Positions 1 to 4,840 of a DNA stretch of 9,171 bases are shown one piece after another. The number at the start of each line of letters is the position of its first letter. The stretch's first letter is position 1. Under the pieces are notes generated by a model. It was given only the letters and a program-made list of their open reading frames with translations, was not told where the DNA came from and made no database searches. The stretch covers positions 1 through 9,171 of the forward strand of contig JAITWU010000213.1 in the NCBI GenBank assembly GCA_031285115.1, written 5' to 3'. Position numbers and translations under genes: made by a program. The stretch is from Azonexus sp. (GTDB lineage Bacteria; Pseudomonadota; Gammaproteobacteria; Burkholderiales; Rhodocyclaceae).

Positions 1-119
1 CCCGCTCCAGTTGCATTTCCGCAATCACCGCCAACGGGTCGGCTTCCAGGGTGATGGCGATCTTCACGGCCAGTATCAGCGGCATCGTCCGCCGCCCGCG
101 CCGCAAATGCGCGATCAAG
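1..119. repeat. Terminal direct repeat (circular overlap), copy 1
   Basis: The first 119 bases are identical to the last 119 (9053-9171). This means the molecule is circular with a unit of 9052 bp, or comes from a tandem array of identical units. The overlap lies inside a minus-strand gene whose reading frame runs uninterrupted through the junction, which supports genuine circularity. A length of 119 also matches a k-mer size used by some short-read assemblers, so the repeat is probably an assembly overlap rather than a biological terminal redundancy; that last point is inference. Confidence 0.95.
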
Positions 120-244
120 GCCGCATCGACCTCAAGGCGCTTGGCCAGCGCGTAATCGCTCGCCACGCCCATCGCGGTCTTGGCTCGGTCGAGGTACTCG
201 GCGGCTGTCGTTCGTCGATCCGACGGAGTGAGTTTTTCCGGCAT
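1..244 (-). CDS. Second helix-turn-helix protein, DUF3693-like (5' part; continues through circular junction)
   Basis: This is the N-terminal part of a gene that starts at 244 and, after circular closure, ends at 8874, giving about 140 residues. The ATG is preceded by AAAGGAG (about 5 bases upstream), 29 bases after the stop of the DUF2726 gene, so it is the third gene of the minus-strand operon. The protein begins MPEKLTPSDRRTTAAEYLDR and shows the pattern of small phage HTH regulators: D-x2-L-x3-L ... G-x-R-x2-P ... A-x2-IA ... VIA ... R-x-KN ... FWxS. The same pattern is present in the protein at 774-1052, so the two are paralogs. Likely role: DNA-binding regulator of the phage promoter or of immunity (family knowledge plus inference). 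The target is not shown by sequence alone. Confidence 0.8.
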   Translation of the reverse strand, partial: MPEKLTPSDRRTTAAEYLDRAKTAMGVASDYALAKRLEVDAALIAHLRRGRRTMPLILAVKIAITLEADPLAVIAEMQLER

Positions 245-273
245 GACGGCTCCTTTTCGAGCCGCCGATTAAA

Positions 274-777
274 TCACGCCGCTTTCGTCAAGCGCGGCTT
301 GCCCGCCGGAATGGCGCTTTTGAGCTCGTCGACGCCGGGCATTTGACGCACGTCGAAGCGAATCAAGGGAACGTCGAGGACGGCGAAGGCGGCGTTTTTG
401 TCGGCGTCGCCCTTCTGTCGCCATTCGTCGCGGTGGCTGGCGTCGTCAAGCTCGATGGCGGCAATGACCGAGAAATCCGGGCGGCAGATCACGAAATCGA
501 GGCTCTTTGCCCGAATCTTGTTGAACTGGCCGCGATAGGCCGGATTGCCCTTCTTCCGGATGCCGACCACGGCGTACATCGACACCTGCGCCAACACCAC
601 GGCTTCGGGAAAGGCTTCGCGCAAGCGGTGAAACAGCGTCTGCTCCGGGGCCGTCAAGGGCTTTTGCAGGAAGTAGGGCGGCTTGCTCCCCTGCCCTCCC
701 CGCTTCATCGCCATTGCGACCATCGCGAGGAAGCCGATCAGGGCGAAGAGGATGGCGAGGATGAACAGGGTTTTCAT
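274..777 (-). CDS. Membrane-anchored DUF2726 domain protein (nuclease-fold-like)
   Basis: A protein of 167 residues. Residues 1-23 form one hydrophobic segment (MKTLFILAILFALIGFLAMV...), followed by a basic stretch KRGG, so the bulk probably faces the cytoplasm. Residues 41-147 match the DUF2726 pattern I know: LTAPEQTLFHRLREAF, a V-x2-Y-A segment, then KSLDFVICRPD (about 91-101), AIELDDASH (107-115), and a late PLIRF. The D94...E109-x-D arrangement resembles the PD-(D/E)XK nuclease-like fold to which this family is related. Catalysis is not proven. Its ATG overlaps the stop of the upstream HTH gene (774-777, ATGA), implying coupled translation. Lying between two paralogous regulators of a temperate phage, it could serve immunity, superinfection exclusion or DNA processing. 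That role is inference. Confidence 0.85.
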   Translation of the reverse strand: MKTLFILAILFALIGFLAMVAMAMKRGGQGSKPPYFLQKPLTAPEQTLFHRLREAFPEAVVLAQVSMYAVVGIRKKGNPAYRGQFNKIRAKSLDFVICRPDFSVIAAIELDDASHRDEWRQKGDADKNAAFAVLDVPLIRFDVRQMPGVDELKSAIPAGKPRLTKAA

Positions 778-1052
778 GCGTGGCTTCCTGTTGTGCGCGA
801 GAGAACCGATTGCCAGAAGGCCCGCCGCTTCTCGTTCTTCTCCCGCTGCTCCTCCAAGTCGGCGATGACGCGGGCAGGTTCGAGATTCAGTGCTTTGGCG
901 ATTCGGAAAGCAACGTGATTCGGTATTGCCCGGTATCCCTTTTTCATGCCAACGATGTTTCCGTAGCCGATTTCTAACTGTTCTTCCAATTGACGGTCGG
1001 TTCTTAGGTCTAGCTGCTTTTTGACCGCTGCCAAGTAAGCCTCTGCTTTCAT
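774..1052 (-). CDS. Phage helix-turn-helix regulator, DUF3693-like (repressor candidate)
   Basis: A 92-residue protein starting MKAEAYLAAVKKQLDLRTDR. The core (about 18-72) reads as a small HTH: D-x2-QLEEQLEI, GNIVGMKKG, then a helix AFRIAKALNLEPARVIADL and a charged end REKNEKRRAFW. This is the look of the DUF3693/Cro-like proteins common next to the rep module of filamentous phages. It is the first gene of a divergent minus-strand operon and faces the control region at 1053-1214, the usual position of the lysogeny repressor (RstR-like by position, not by recognised sequence). It overlaps the DUF2726 gene by four bases. It is paralogous to the gene ending at 8874. Repression of the rightward promoter is inferred from position and from the repeated 14-bp operators. 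Confidence 0.85.
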   Translation of the reverse strand: MKAEAYLAAVKKQLDLRTDRQLEEQLEIGYGNIVGMKKGYRAIPNHVAFRIAKALNLEPARVIADLEEQREKNEKRRAFWQSVLSRTTGSHA

Positions 1053-1087
1053 CGCTTTTTCCTGCTGCTGGTTGGCAATAACCCTAA

Positions 1088-1153
1088 TTTCATTTTTGAA
1101 GCTTGACAGGGTTTCAAAAATGAAGTTTCATTTTGTAAGTTTCTTTTTTGAAG
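1088..1153. promoter_or_regulatory. Array of four 14-bp operator-like repeats
   Basis: Four related 14-mers of the form TTTCA-N4-TGAAG lie here: 1088-1101 TTTCATTTTTGAAG, 1112-1125 TTTCAAAAATGAAG, 1126-1139 TTTCATTTTGTAAG and 1140-1153 TTTCTTTTTTGAAG. Units two to four abut exactly with no gap. Each unit is a quasi-palindrome (TTTCA/TGAA ends). Units two and three cover the promoter spacer and -10. This is what an operator array for a cooperative repressor would look like. The cognate protein is probably the HTH regulator encoded divergently, by inference. Confidence 0.75.
1103..1131 (+). promoter_or_regulatory. Rightward sigma-70-type promoter for ssb/rep
   Basis: A perfect -35 TTGACA (1103-1108) is followed after 17 bases by TTTCAT (1126-1131), a 4/6 match to TATAAT. 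It points toward ssb, about 80 bases upstream of its ATG, and lies between and within the 14-bp operator repeats, so it should be repressible. Confidence 0.6.
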
Positions 1154-1214
1154 TGCATGAAAGCAACACCGCGCCGACGGTTTTCGGCCTCAACCCGCCT
1201 ACGAGGAACCCACC

Positions 1215-1535
1215 ATGTCCCAACCCGCACCTGCTCCTGTCGCCCCGCTGCCGTCTTCTGGCCCCAAGCTTGCCGCCAATCAAACCCTGATTCGCGGTCG
1301 CATCCTCGAAGTCAAACGCACCGAGAACGCCGTCTACACCGACGTCGTTCTGCCTGCGCCCGACCAGTACAGCCAGCCGAACAACGTCCGCATCGTCAGT
1401 TCCCGTCTCCTCGGCAAGCCCGGCGAAGACTTGACCCAGCTTTGCCAGGTCAAAGGCTATCGCCGCCGCTACACCGACAAACACGGCGAGACCGGCTATG
1501 CCGTCGACGTCTCCCTTTCGGCGCTTGACGAATAA
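1215..1535 (+). CDS. Single-stranded DNA-binding protein (gpV-like)
   Basis: A 106-residue protein with a proline/alanine-rich N-terminal tail (1-20), then a compact domain beginning LIRGRILEVKRTENAVYTDV and containing GYRRRYTDKHGETGYAVDVS near the end. This arrangement (short beta-rich OB-like domain with basic/aromatic residues, right before rep) is typical of filamentous phage ssDNA-binding proteins that coat the displaced plus strand and switch replication to virion production. The family assignment rests on pattern and position, not on a search. The start is supported by GAGGAA at 1203-1208, 6 bases before the ATG. It is the first gene from the rightward promoter. A terminator-like hairpin follows, which would favour high SSB relative to Rep. 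Confidence 0.75.
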   Translation: MSQPAPAPVAPLPSSGPKLAANQTLIRGRILEVKRTENAVYTDVVLPAPDQYSQPNNVRIVSSRLLGKPGEDLTQLCQVKGYRRRYTDKHGETGYAVDVSLSALDE

Positions 1536-1573
1536 CCGCCGGATCGGCTCCGCGATGCGTCCCTTCCTTACCC

Positions 1574-1640
1574 GCAAAATTTCCCCGGTTTGCCCCCCGG
1601 CAAACCCCGGATTTTTTCCGGGCCGAAATACGCATTTTGC
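1574..1640 (+). terminator. Terminator-like hairpin after ssb, within a larger stem
   Basis: GGTTTGCC (1587-1594) pairs perfectly with GGCAAACC (1599-1606) across a CCCC loop, and six T follow at 1612-1617. An alternative small stem CCCGG/CCGGG encloses the T run. Outside this, GCAAAAT (1574-1580) and ATTTTGC (1634-1640) can pair to close the whole block. It may end part of the ssb transcript. A branched structure of this kind could also belong to a rolling-circle origin. Confidence 0.5.
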
Positions 1641-1659
1641 ATACCGGCAAAAACGGGGC

Positions 1660-1690
1660 TGGGAGCACGTAGTAGTAAAGAGTGCTCCCA
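1660..1690. repeat. Perfect 9-bp inverted repeat with 13-base loop
   Basis: TGGGAGCAC (1660-1668) and GTGCTCCCA (1682-1690) form a perfect stem around a 13-base loop containing GTAGTAGTAAAG. It lies midway between ssb and rep. It has no T run, so it is not a simple terminator. It could be a Rep-binding/nick hairpin or a translational operator. Function is unknown. Confidence 0.6.
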
Positions 1691-1730
1691 AGGCTCATTT
1701 TGATCCCGCCGCCCGCTCTCCGGACGCTCT

Positions 1731-1749
1731 GTTTTTTGCCCCAAAAAAC
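1731..1749. repeat. T6/A6 hairpin upstream of rep
   Basis: GTTTTTT (1731-1737) and AAAAAAC (1743-1749) form a 7-bp inverted repeat around GCCCC. It lies in the ssb-rep gap with the other hairpins. Confidence 0.45.
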
Positions 1750-1759
1750 CCCCTTTCGC

Positions 1760-1797
1760 ACCGGGCCGGATACCCCCTTTCCGCCCGGTCGTTTTTT
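1760..1797 (+). terminator. Terminator-like hairpin immediately before rep (possible attenuator)
   Basis: ACCGGGCCGGA (1760-1770) pairs with TCCGCCCGGT (1780-1789) with one bulged C and a 9-base loop. CG and six T (1792-1797) follow at once. This is the form of an intrinsic terminator on the plus strand, and its T run ends one base before the rep ribosome binding site (GAGG 1799-1802). Partial termination here would lower Rep expression relative to SSB. Confidence 0.6.
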
Positions 1798-1808
1798 CGA
1801 GGCTGACC

Positions 1809-3038
1809 ATGCTCGCCGGTGACACCTTCATCGACTGGATCGACCTGCGCCAAGACCACGAAATGACGCACCGCCGCCGCCAACTCGACCGCCCGCCCGG
1901 CGCTGAGTTCGTTCCCTACCCCGGCCACCCCGAATTTTTCGGTGGCGTCCGCGCCCGCGCCGATGAGTTCGTCGCCCATGATTTCGACGACGACAAGATT
2001 TTTTACCTCCTCGCCGCCAAAAAATCGCCCGACAATAAAAACCACGGCTGCCGCACCAACTGCGGTTTTCACGAAGGCAGCCACAGTACCCGCGTCCTGC
2101 TCTGGTCGGACGGCAACAACGTCCGCATCTCCGGCAACGTGGGCCGTATCGACCGCCCGGACAACGTCTGGAACTACAACTTTGCCGAGACCATCACGCT
2201 GGCTAACTGCATCGCCCGCGCCAACAAGCTGCCCGACTTTACGCCGGGGCAGAATTTTCTGCGTGAAACCATCTCCGAGGACGATAAACGCAAAGGCGTC
2301 TCGCCCTGGATGTGGTCGGGCGCGCATGTCAATGAATTGCATATCACCCGCAACTACATGGCCGGTAGCGATCTGCTCGCCATCGAATCGATGCGCGATA
2401 TGCGCGGCAGGCGTCTCGCCCGCGTCAGTAAAGCCGCTTATGGCGACGAAACCATCAGTTTCGGTATGCCCCAGAAAAAAGGCCAGCGTCTGCACCGCGC
2501 CATCGTCGTTTATCGCAAAGGCCCGGAAATGCTCGCCCACGCCAGAGGCGACGAGGCCAAGGCCGCAATCAAGGCCAGCGCCGAATATCAGTTTGCGATG
2601 GACTTCGGCCTGATTCGCGTCGAGTTGAAATGCGGCGCTGACTACCTTCGTGGCAAAAACCTGCGCTATCTCGGAGACATCGATATGTCCAAACTCATTG
2701 CCCTGTACAACGCCGAAACGGCTCCCCTGCTGCTTGCCCGCGCCGACAATACCGTCCGCCTCGTCGACGCCATGCCGCGCAAATTGCGCATGACCGCCCT
2801 TAGCTGGATCGACGGCCGCGATATGCGCGGCTTGATGGCCCCGGCGACCTTCAAACGCCATCGCAAGGCGCTCCTTGAATACGGCCTTGACATCACCGAA
2901 CCGAGGAACGATGGCCGCTCTACCGCTGAGGAAATCCTGCAACAGATGCTCGATAGCCTGCCGCAGCATCAACTGCGCCCGGTGGCCGCCCCGGAATGGT
3001 ATGGACTGCCGGAAATCGACACCCGGAGGGCCGCATAA
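1809..3038 (+). CDS. Rolling-circle replication initiation protein (gpII/Phage_CRI-like)
   Basis: A 409-residue protein with the opening typical of inovirus replication proteins: FIDWIDLRQDH at residues 7-17. Further recognisable family segments are STRVLLWSDGNNVRISGNVGRI (about 92-113), the VNELHITRNYMAGSD block (about 173-187), and the central FGLIRVELKCGADYLRGKNL region. The length suits the gpII/Phage_CRI family. By family knowledge it nicks the double-stranded form at the plus origin and starts rolling-circle replication with the host polymerase and helicase. I infer the family from these motifs; catalytic tyrosines cannot be assigned with certainty. The start is supported by GAGG at 1799-1802. 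The stop overlaps the next start (TAATG, 3036-3040). Confidence 0.88.
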   Translation: MLAGDTFIDWIDLRQDHEMTHRRRQLDRPPGAEFVPYPGHPEFFGGVRARADEFVAHDFDDDKIFYLLAAKKSPDNKNHGCRTNCGFHEGSHSTRVLLWSDGNNVRISGNVGRIDRPDNVWNYNFAETITLANCIARANKLPDFTPGQNFLRETISEDDKRKGVSPWMWSGAHVNELHITRNYMAGSDLLAIESMRDMRGRRLARVSKAAYGDETISFGMPQKKGQRLHRAIVVYRKGPEMLAHARGDEAKAAIKASAEYQFAMDFGLIRVELKCGADYLRGKNLRYLGDIDMSKLIALYNAETAPLLLARADNTVRLVDAMPRKLRMTALSWIDGRDMRGLMAPATFKRHRKALLEYGLDITEPRNDGRSTAEEILQQMLDSLPQHQLRPVAAPEWYGLPEIDTRRAA

Positions 3039-3286
3039 TGGCAGTCCGCGATACCACGGACGAAACGGTTTTTGCGACGTCCGCCCAGGTCATTCAGCAT
3101 TACGCCCGTCGCCTTCACCAGTTGCAGGGCGAAGTTGCTACTGGCGCTGCCAGCGTCTTTGCCCTGCTCGGCCCGATTGGCATCCTCCAGCGCGAGGGCG
3201 TCACGCAGAGCGAAATCGACTTTGTGATTCAGGCGGCGCTGCGCGGCCTGCCTTTCCCGGTAACGCTGTTCGAGGCGGCGGCATGA
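3038..3286 (+). CDS. Small protein of unknown function downstream of rep
   Basis: An 82-residue protein starting MAVRDTTDETVFATSAQVIQ. I chose the ATG at 3038 because it overlaps the rep stop by one base (TAATG) and has a strong site GGAGGG at 3025-3030, 7 bases upstream; an in-frame ATG at 2996 lies inside rep without such a signal. The sequence is mostly helical-looking, with HYARRLHQLQGEVATGAASV and a final LPFPVTLFEAAA. No transmembrane segment or signal peptide is evident, so it is probably cytoplasmic. I do not recognise the family. Coupling to rep suggests a role in replication control, by inference. Its stop overlaps the next start (ATGA, 3283-3286). Confidence 0.75.
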   Translation: MAVRDTTDETVFATSAQVIQHYARRLHQLQGEVATGAASVFALLGPIGILQREGVTQSEIDFVIQAALRGLPFPVTLFEAAA

Positions 3287-3435
3287 CTGCCCAAAAAACC
3301 TGCCTGACTTGCGCATCGTCCCGGCTCCTGCACTCCGGCCCCTGCGCCGGTGCGCTGGCTTGTGTCATGAAAGGTCAGCGTGTGCCGGTCGCCTCTTGCT
3401 GCCTCTACCATACCCCACGCGAGGCAGTATCATGA
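3283..3435 (+). CDS. Small cysteine-rich protein
   Basis: A 50-residue frame, MTAQKTCLTCASSRLLHSGP then CAGALACVMKGQRVPVASCC, ending LYHTPREAVS. It overlaps the previous gene by ATGA (3283-3286) and has GAGG at 3272-3275, 7 bases before the ATG. Six cysteines (C7, C10, C21, C27, C39, C40), with C7-x2-C10 first, suggest a small zinc-ribbon or other metal-binding fold. Small Cys-rich proteins of this sort occur after rep in other filamentous phages. Function is not recognised. It is easy to miss because the same frame is open well upstream inside rep. Confidence 0.65.
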   Translation: MTAQKTCLTCASSRLLHSGPCAGALACVMKGQRVPVASCCLYHTPREAVS

Positions 3436-3470
3436 CAGAAGGCGGCAAACCCCACCCGGAGACGCTTTGA
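3432..3470 (+). CDS. Possible 12-codon leader peptide with overlapping start and stop
   Basis: ATG at 3432 overlaps the stop of the Cys-rich gene (ATGA), encodes MTEGGKPHPETL, and its TGA (3468-3470) overlaps another ATG at 3470. It continues the chain of overlapping junctions started at rep. It has no clear ribosome binding site of its own; translation would depend on reinitiation. It may be a leader peptide or chance. Confidence 0.25.
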   Translation: MTEGGKPHPETL

Positions 3471-3505
3471 TGACGGTGGTACGCTTCTTGCCGCCCGTGG
3501 CAATA

Positions 3506-3525
3506 CTTCCCGAGATCGAGGGAAG
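3506..3525. repeat. Small inverted repeat before the cargo segment
   Basis: CTTCCC (3506-3511) and GGGAAG (3520-3525) form a 6-bp stem with an 8-base loop. It lies at the change from GC-rich phage sequence to the AT-richer cargo genes, upstream of the 3562 gene. Confidence 0.35.
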
Positions 3526-3561
3526 GATTCTTAACTTGTTGTTTTGGAAAGGAGAAATGAA

Positions 3562-3801
3562 ATGGAAATCAAAATTACACGGATCAAAGATGGCCGTGAA
3601 TGGAAGTGGGAATTTTCTCCACTTGAGTGGATTGCATCTTTCTTTTTTCGCGGCTTCATTTTTCTGTCTGGCGGCAAGGAAGTTGACCTTAGTCCAGAGG
3701 AGTCCATACGTCTTCATGCTCGGCTGGATGAACTCAAGCGTTTCAAAGCCGAACATCAAAAACTCGCGGCCAAGTGGGAGGAATGCCGCCGTAATGCGTA
3801 G
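3562..3801 (+). CDS. Small cargo protein, unknown function
   Basis: A 79-residue protein starting MEIKITRIKDGREWKWEFSP. The ATG at 3562 has AAAGGAG (3548-3554) 7 bases upstream; an in-frame ATG at 3544 precedes that site, and an ATG at 3557 is in another frame. Residues about 21-37 (LEWIASFFFRGFIFLSG) are hydrophobic/aromatic and might touch a membrane. Residues 42-79 are strongly charged and helix-like (SPEESIRLHARLDELKRFKA), perhaps a coiled coil. Base composition is AT-richer than the core phage genes, suggesting later acquisition. I do not recognise the family. A hairpin follows its stop directly. Confidence 0.65.
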   Translation: MEIKITRIKDGREWKWEFSPLEWIASFFFRGFIFLSGGKEVDLSPEESIRLHARLDELKRFKAEHQKLAAKWEECRRNA

Positions 3802-3830
3802 AAAAAAGCCCGCTCCTTACGGGGCGGGCT
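3802..3830 (-). terminator. Intrinsic terminator oriented on the minus strand
   Basis: The pair 3807-3816 / 3821-3830 (AGCCCGCTCC with GGGGCGGGCT) makes a 10-bp stem with one G-T wobble and a TTAC loop. A6 at 3802-3807 precedes it on the plus strand, so on the minus strand the hairpin is followed by a U run. On the plus strand no T run follows. It would stop leftward transcription, although no minus-strand gene is seen nearby. Confidence 0.6.
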
Positions 3831-3840
3831 GCAATTTCTC

Positions 3841-3863
3841 GTCGGTCGGGGTGAATCCCCGGC
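3841..3863 (+). repeat. 23-bp inverted repeat, left copy
   Basis: This sequence is the reverse complement of 4210-4232 at 22 of 23 positions. It includes a small internal hairpin CGGGG-TGAAT-CCCCG. It ends one base before the AAGGAG ribosome binding site of the 3877 gene. Confidence 0.8.
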
Positions 3864-3876
3864 TAAGGAGAATCAA

Positions 3877-4188
3877 ATGAAATTTCAATTTAATCTTTTT
3901 TCACATACTTTTCAAGTTCACCCTGTTCCTCCTCTCTACCATATTGAGGTGTACACGGTAGATCAGCTTGGTTTGGCTGATGAGATTTTGATCTACTCTG
4001 CGTCGAACATCATTAGTGCGTACTGGATTGCCCGGGATCGCGCTCGGTGGTTTTCCTTGCGTGAGGGAAAAAGTCATCATTATGTTATTACCCGTAAAGA
4101 TCGACCGTTCCTTGGATGGCAGAAGCATGGATTTTTTCCTGTTATTAATACTGTCAAAGTTCCTTTCTTTCCACGTTCTGTAAAGTAA
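3877..4188 (+). CDS. Cargo protein of unknown function enclosed by a 23-bp inverted repeat
   Basis: A 103-residue protein starting MKFQFNLFSHTFQVHPVPPL. AAGGAG at 3865-3870 is 6 bases before the ATG. The sequence is rich in aromatic and histidine residues, e.g. YHIEVYTVDQLGLADEILIY, SAYWIARDRARWFSLREGKS and HHYVITRKDRPFLGWQKHGF. There is no signal peptide or convincing membrane segment. Codon and base use are clearly AT-richer than rep, zot or ssb. It is bracketed by the inverted repeat copies at 3841-3863 and 4210-4232, so it looks like an acquired accessory gene (moron). No family is recognised. Host-takeover, anti-defence or exclusion functions are possible but unsupported. Confidence 0.65.
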   Translation: MKFQFNLFSHTFQVHPVPPLYHIEVYTVDQLGLADEILIYSASNIISAYWIARDRARWFSLREGKSHHYVITRKDRPFLGWQKHGFFPVINTVKVPFFPRSVK

Positions 4189-4209
4189 TTATTTTTTAAC
4201 TAACCAACT

Positions 4210-4232
4210 GCCGGGGATTCACCCGGACCGAC
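4210..4232 (-). repeat. 23-bp inverted repeat, right copy
   Basis: Partner of 3841-3863, 22 of 23 positions complementary. It contains CCGGG-GATTCA-CCCGG, which can also fold on itself. It ends 6 bases before the ATG at 4239 and occupies the place where that gene's ribosome binding site would be expected. Confidence 0.8.
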
Positions 4233-4238
4233 AACCCC

Positions 4239-4430
4239 ATGAAAATCACCATCCTGACCATTCGCAAGAGTCCCAAGGGCTTTCCCATTGGCTACGGCCA
4301 CATTGGCAGCCAGTACGGCGAAGTCTGGTTAGGGCCGGGCATTGACAAGCCCGGTGATTACGAACTCAAGAGCCGCCTTGTCGTCAAGGAAGGCCGTTTC
4401 ACTGCTCAACTTCGCGCCGAGGTCGCCTGA
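4239..4430 (+). CDS. Small protein of unknown function at the head of the virion module
   Basis: A 63-residue protein starting MKITILTIRKSPKGFPIGYG and continuing HIGSQYGEVWLGPGIDKPGD. It looks soluble and beta-rich with a GC-rich codon style like the core phage genes. No good ribosome binding site is seen: the preceding bases are the right arm of the 23-bp inverted repeat, then ACAACCCC. Either translation is structure-dependent or the start is different. One base separates its TGA from the next ATG at 4432, so the two genes are probably translated together. I do not recognise the family; by position it may be a DNA-binding or assembly factor, which is a guess. Confidence 0.6.
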   Translation: MKITILTIRKSPKGFPIGYGHIGSQYGEVWLGPGIDKPGDYELKSRLVVKEGRFTAQLRAEVA

Positions 4431-4431
4431 C

Positions 4432-4692
4432 ATGGCCCAATGCCTGCAACTCACCACTATCAGCGGCCAGCAGGTCGTCACGCTCGATCCGGCCACCCCG
4501 CCCTCCTCCTGTGCGCTCCTTGCCATCAATGGCTCGGAATACGCCGGACTGTTGCGCGGCTTCATTGACTCGAAGGCCGATGCCGACGCCATTCTGTTGG
4601 CCTTTCTGGTTCTGTTTGCCATCGTTTTCGGCTTTCGCATGATTTACAAGGCCGTCGATGTTGGTGACCCGGTGAGCGATGAAAAGCACTGA
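4432..4692 (+). CDS. Small single-span membrane protein, minor coat candidate (pVII/pIX-like by position)
   Basis: An 86-residue protein starting MAQCLQLTTISGQQVVTLDP. I chose 4432 rather than the longer in-frame ATG at 4342, which lies within the previous gene; GAGG at 4419-4422 is 9 bases upstream. The N-terminal half is polar with two cysteines (C4, C27). Residues about 51-72 (DAILLAFLVLFAIVFGFRMI) form one transmembrane segment, followed by a short charged tail. There is no cleavable signal peptide. Small membrane proteins directly before the major coat gene in filamentous phages are usually minor virion proteins located at a filament end. The specific identity is inferred from topology and order only. 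Confidence 0.6.
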   Translation: MAQCLQLTTISGQQVVTLDPATPPSSCALLAINGSEYAGLLRGFIDSKADADAILLAFLVLFAIVFGFRMIYKAVDVGDPVSDEKH

Positions 4693-4701
4693 ATTTTGCC
4701 C

Positions 4702-4751
4702 GCCGCGCCGCCAGTCAGGGACGCGCCCGCGCGGCCCGCTGGCGGTGCGGC
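4702..4751. repeat. Large GC-rich hairpin between minor and major coat genes
   Basis: Outer arms 4702-4714 and 4739-4751 are complementary at 12 of 13 positions. Inner arms GGG-A-CGCGC (4718-4726) and GCGCG-G-CCC (4729-4737) continue the pairing, giving a nearly continuous 50-base structure. No T run follows. It could be an RNA processing/stability element for coat mRNA or a packaging-type hairpin. Confidence 0.65.
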
Positions 4752-4840
4752 CCGGCATGTCCTGATTTCCACAGGCGTCCGGTCGTCTGTCCCCACGCCC
4801 GGAACGCCTTCAACCTTAGGGGAACGAGGGGTTTTCAGAC

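Noticed and set aside
343..918. A 191-codon plus-strand frame opposite DUF2726 and the HTH gene
   Set aside because: Antisense shadow; the minus-strand genes have family signatures, an overlap junction and, for the third gene, a clear ribosome binding site.
1088..1153. CRISPR-like or iteron interpretation of the 14-bp repeats
   Set aside because: Repeats are too short and abut without spacers, so not CRISPR. Iterons are possible in principle, but placement over a promoter next to an HTH gene favours operators.
1128..1691. A 187-codon minus-strand frame opposite ssb
   Set aside because: Antisense to ssb and runs through the operator array and post-ssb hairpins; no supporting signals.
1695..2972. 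A 425-codon open frame on the minus strand opposite rep
   Set aside because: It is antisense to a well-supported replication gene, is created by GC-rich codon bias, and has no ribosome binding site or family resemblance.
3430..3759. Minus-strand frame of 109 codons
   Set aside because: Antisense to the 3562 gene, no ribosome binding site, and the terminator-like hairpin at 3802-3830 would block leftward transcripts entering from upstream.
3470..3880. Open frame of 136 codons starting MTVVRFLPPVAILPEIEGRI, overlapping the 3562 gene
   Set aside because: The first 30 codons could be real through the TGATG overlap, but the rest overlaps a gene with a much better ribosome binding site and crosses a terminator-like hairpin and the repeat arm. 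I keep it only as a possible remnant.
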